Source: Demequina sp. NBRC 110056 | GTDB taxonomy: Bacteria; Actinomycetota; Actinomycetes; Actinomycetales; Demequinaceae | Assembly (NCBI RefSeq): GCF_002090155.1 | Contig: NZ_BBRM01000006.1 | Location: 124,001-188,000 of the forward strand | Length of the DNA: 64,000 bases | Direction: 5' to 3' | Shown: positions 63,134 to 64,000 of the stretch, piece after piece | Layout: each line of letters begins with the position of its first letter | Position numbering within the stretch: position 1 is the first letter of the stretch | The notes under the pieces: model-generated | Told to the model about the DNA's origin: nothing | The model's database searches: none | What the model saw: only the letters and a program-made list of their open reading frames with translations | Translations under genes and position numbers: made by a program

Positions 63134-64000
63134 ATGGCGACGCGCATCGTGATCATCGGCGGCGGACCTGGAGGCTACGAGGCGGCGATCGTCGCGGTGA
63201 AGGAAGGTGCCGAGGTCACGCTCATCGAGCGTCAGGGCCTCGGCGGCAACGCCGTCCTCACCGACGTGGTCCCGTCGAAGACCGTCATCGCGACGGCCGA
63301 GTGGCGCACCATCGCGGACCGCGCCCCGCAGCTGGGCATCCGCGACACCGACGGCTCGGACTCCGCGGAGTTCTCCGAGCACGTGGTCGACATGCAGGCG
63401 ATCAACGCCCGGATCCGCAAGCTCGTGCTCAAGCAGTCGCACGACATCGCGACTCGCATGGCCAAGAACGACATCCGCGTCATCGACGGCGAGGCTCGGC
63501 TGCTCAGCCCGACCCAGGTCGAGGTGGCGGACGAGGTTCTCGACGCGGACGCGATCCTCATCGCGACCGGCGCCCGGCCGCGTGTGCTGCCCTCGGCGGT
63601 GCCCGATGGCGAGCGCATCCTCACGTGGACGCAGCTGTACGACCTCACCGAGGTGCCGGAGCACCTCATCGTCGTCGGCTCGGGCGTCACCGGAGCAGAG
63701 TTCGCGGGCGCGTACCGCCTGCTGGGCTCGGAGGTGACGCTCATCTCGAGCGGCGAGCGCGTGCTGTCCACCCAGGACCCCGAGGCGGCGGAGCTCATCC
63801 AGGACGTGTTCGCGTCACGCGGGATGCACGTCGTGGGGGGCGCCCGGGCGCAGGCGGTGGAGAACACCGGCGCCGGCGTGAAGGTGACGCTCGGCGACGG
63901 GCGCGTGGTGCACGGCACGCACTGCCTCATGGCTGTGGGCTCGGTGCCCAACACCCAGGACATGGGCCTCGAAGCCGCGGGCGTCGAGGTGGACGAGCGC
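63134..64000 (+). CDS. lpdA: NAD(P)H:quinone reductase of the LpdA type (3' end outside window)
   Basis: N-terminal 289 residues of a flavoprotein disulfide-reductase-fold enzyme. FAD-binding IVIIGGGPGGYEAA starts at residue 5; VVVGSGVTGAEFAG (near 178) is the NAD(P)H loop. The position of the redox disulfide reads GLGGNAVLTDVVPSKTVI, so both active-site Cys (CxxxxC) are absent. This matches Mycobacterium LpdA (Rv3303c), a quinone reductase, rather than lipoamide dehydrogenase. ATG 63134 lies 6 nt after a GACAAT -10-like box (63122-63127), so leaderless. It is divergent from punA, the order known in Mycobacterium. The frame is open to the window end. Confidence 0.88.
   Translation, partial: MATRIVIIGGGPGGYEAAIVAVKEGAEVTLIERQGLGGNAVLTDVVPSKTVIATAEWRTIADRAPQLGIRDTDGSDSAEFSEHVVDMQAINARIRKLVLKQSHDIATRMAKNDIRVIDGEARLLSPTQVEVADEVLDADAILIATGARPRVLPSAVPDGERILTWTQLYDLTEVPEHLIVVGSGVTGAEFAGAYRLLGSEVTLISSGERVLSTQDPEAAELIQDVFASRGMHVVGGARAQAVENTGAGVKVTLGDGRVVHGTHCLMAVGSVPNTQDMGLEAAGVEVDER

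Overview
The window is about 64 kb of very GC-rich DNA (roughly 70% G+C by eye). GTG/ATG starts, short intergenic gaps and actinobacterial marker genes (RamB-type regulator, GTP-dependent PEP carboxykinase, DUF3117, CGNR zinc finger, VanW proteins, 7Fe ferredoxin plus dapC, sigE-rseA-htrA-tatB) place it in the Actinomycetota, probably a free-living Micrococcales-type organism; the genus cannot be read from it. Two blocks recall the gene order known in Mycobacterium tuberculosis: typA / fdxC-dapC / dapD-dapE / LOG protein / DUF3117 / O-methyltransferase / sigE-rseA-htrA-tatB, and sdhCDAB / cdd-deoA / add / pmmB-punA / lpdA. Most of the window is therefore chromosomal core.

Layout: 1-3.2 kb, a peptide ABC-transporter ATPase (cut by the window), a small protein and ychF. 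3.2-6.6 kb, an accessory patch whose modules (VOC protein; TetR + aldo/keto reductase; MNT with a broken HEPN partner) are separated by degenerate copies of the 3' end of ychF. 6.6-14 kb, small VOC/DUF1801/DUF952/CGNR genes, a frameshifted membrane alpha/beta-hydrolase, a CorA-like channel, a methyltransferase and an EamA transporter. 14-24.7 kb, pckG with a divergent RamB-like regulator, typA and envelope proteins. 24.8-32.5 kb, ferredoxin, dapC, gltA, dapD, dapE and a LOG protein: lysine/diaminopimelate synthesis and entry to the TCA cycle. 32.5-40 kb, sigE-rseA-htrA-tatB envelope-stress cluster, trpS and membrane proteins. 40-43.5 kb, succinate dehydrogenase. 43.6-55.6 kb, manC and a nucleoside uptake and salvage block (BMP lipoprotein, ATPase, two permeases, cdd, deoA, add, deoC), with a guanidinium exporter under a guanidine-III riboswitch. 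55.7-60.2 kb, an ECF sigma with a membrane partner, then an AraC-VOC-UvrA-like trio. 60.2-64 kb, phosphomannomutase-type mutase, purine nucleoside phosphorylase and an LpdA-type quinone reductase (cut by the window).

The salvage genes form a pathway: the ABC system imports nucleosides; Cdd and Add deaminate them; DeoA and PunA phosphorolyse them; the mutase and DeoC pass the pentose phosphates to central metabolism. Many starts lie only 6-8 nt after a TANNNT -10 box, so leaderless transcription looks common.

Non-coding signals that genes do not explain: (i) repeated ychF 3' ends that look like attachment sites; (ii) a dispersed palindromic element of about 150 bp, two copies in opposite orientation; (iii) a strongly over-represented motif GCCGATGCG, frequent between genes and forcing unusual codons inside genes; (iv) two 79-bp repeats with inverted ends after the UvrA-like gene. 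No tRNA, rRNA, CRISPR array, insertion sequence with a transposase, or integrase gene was seen.
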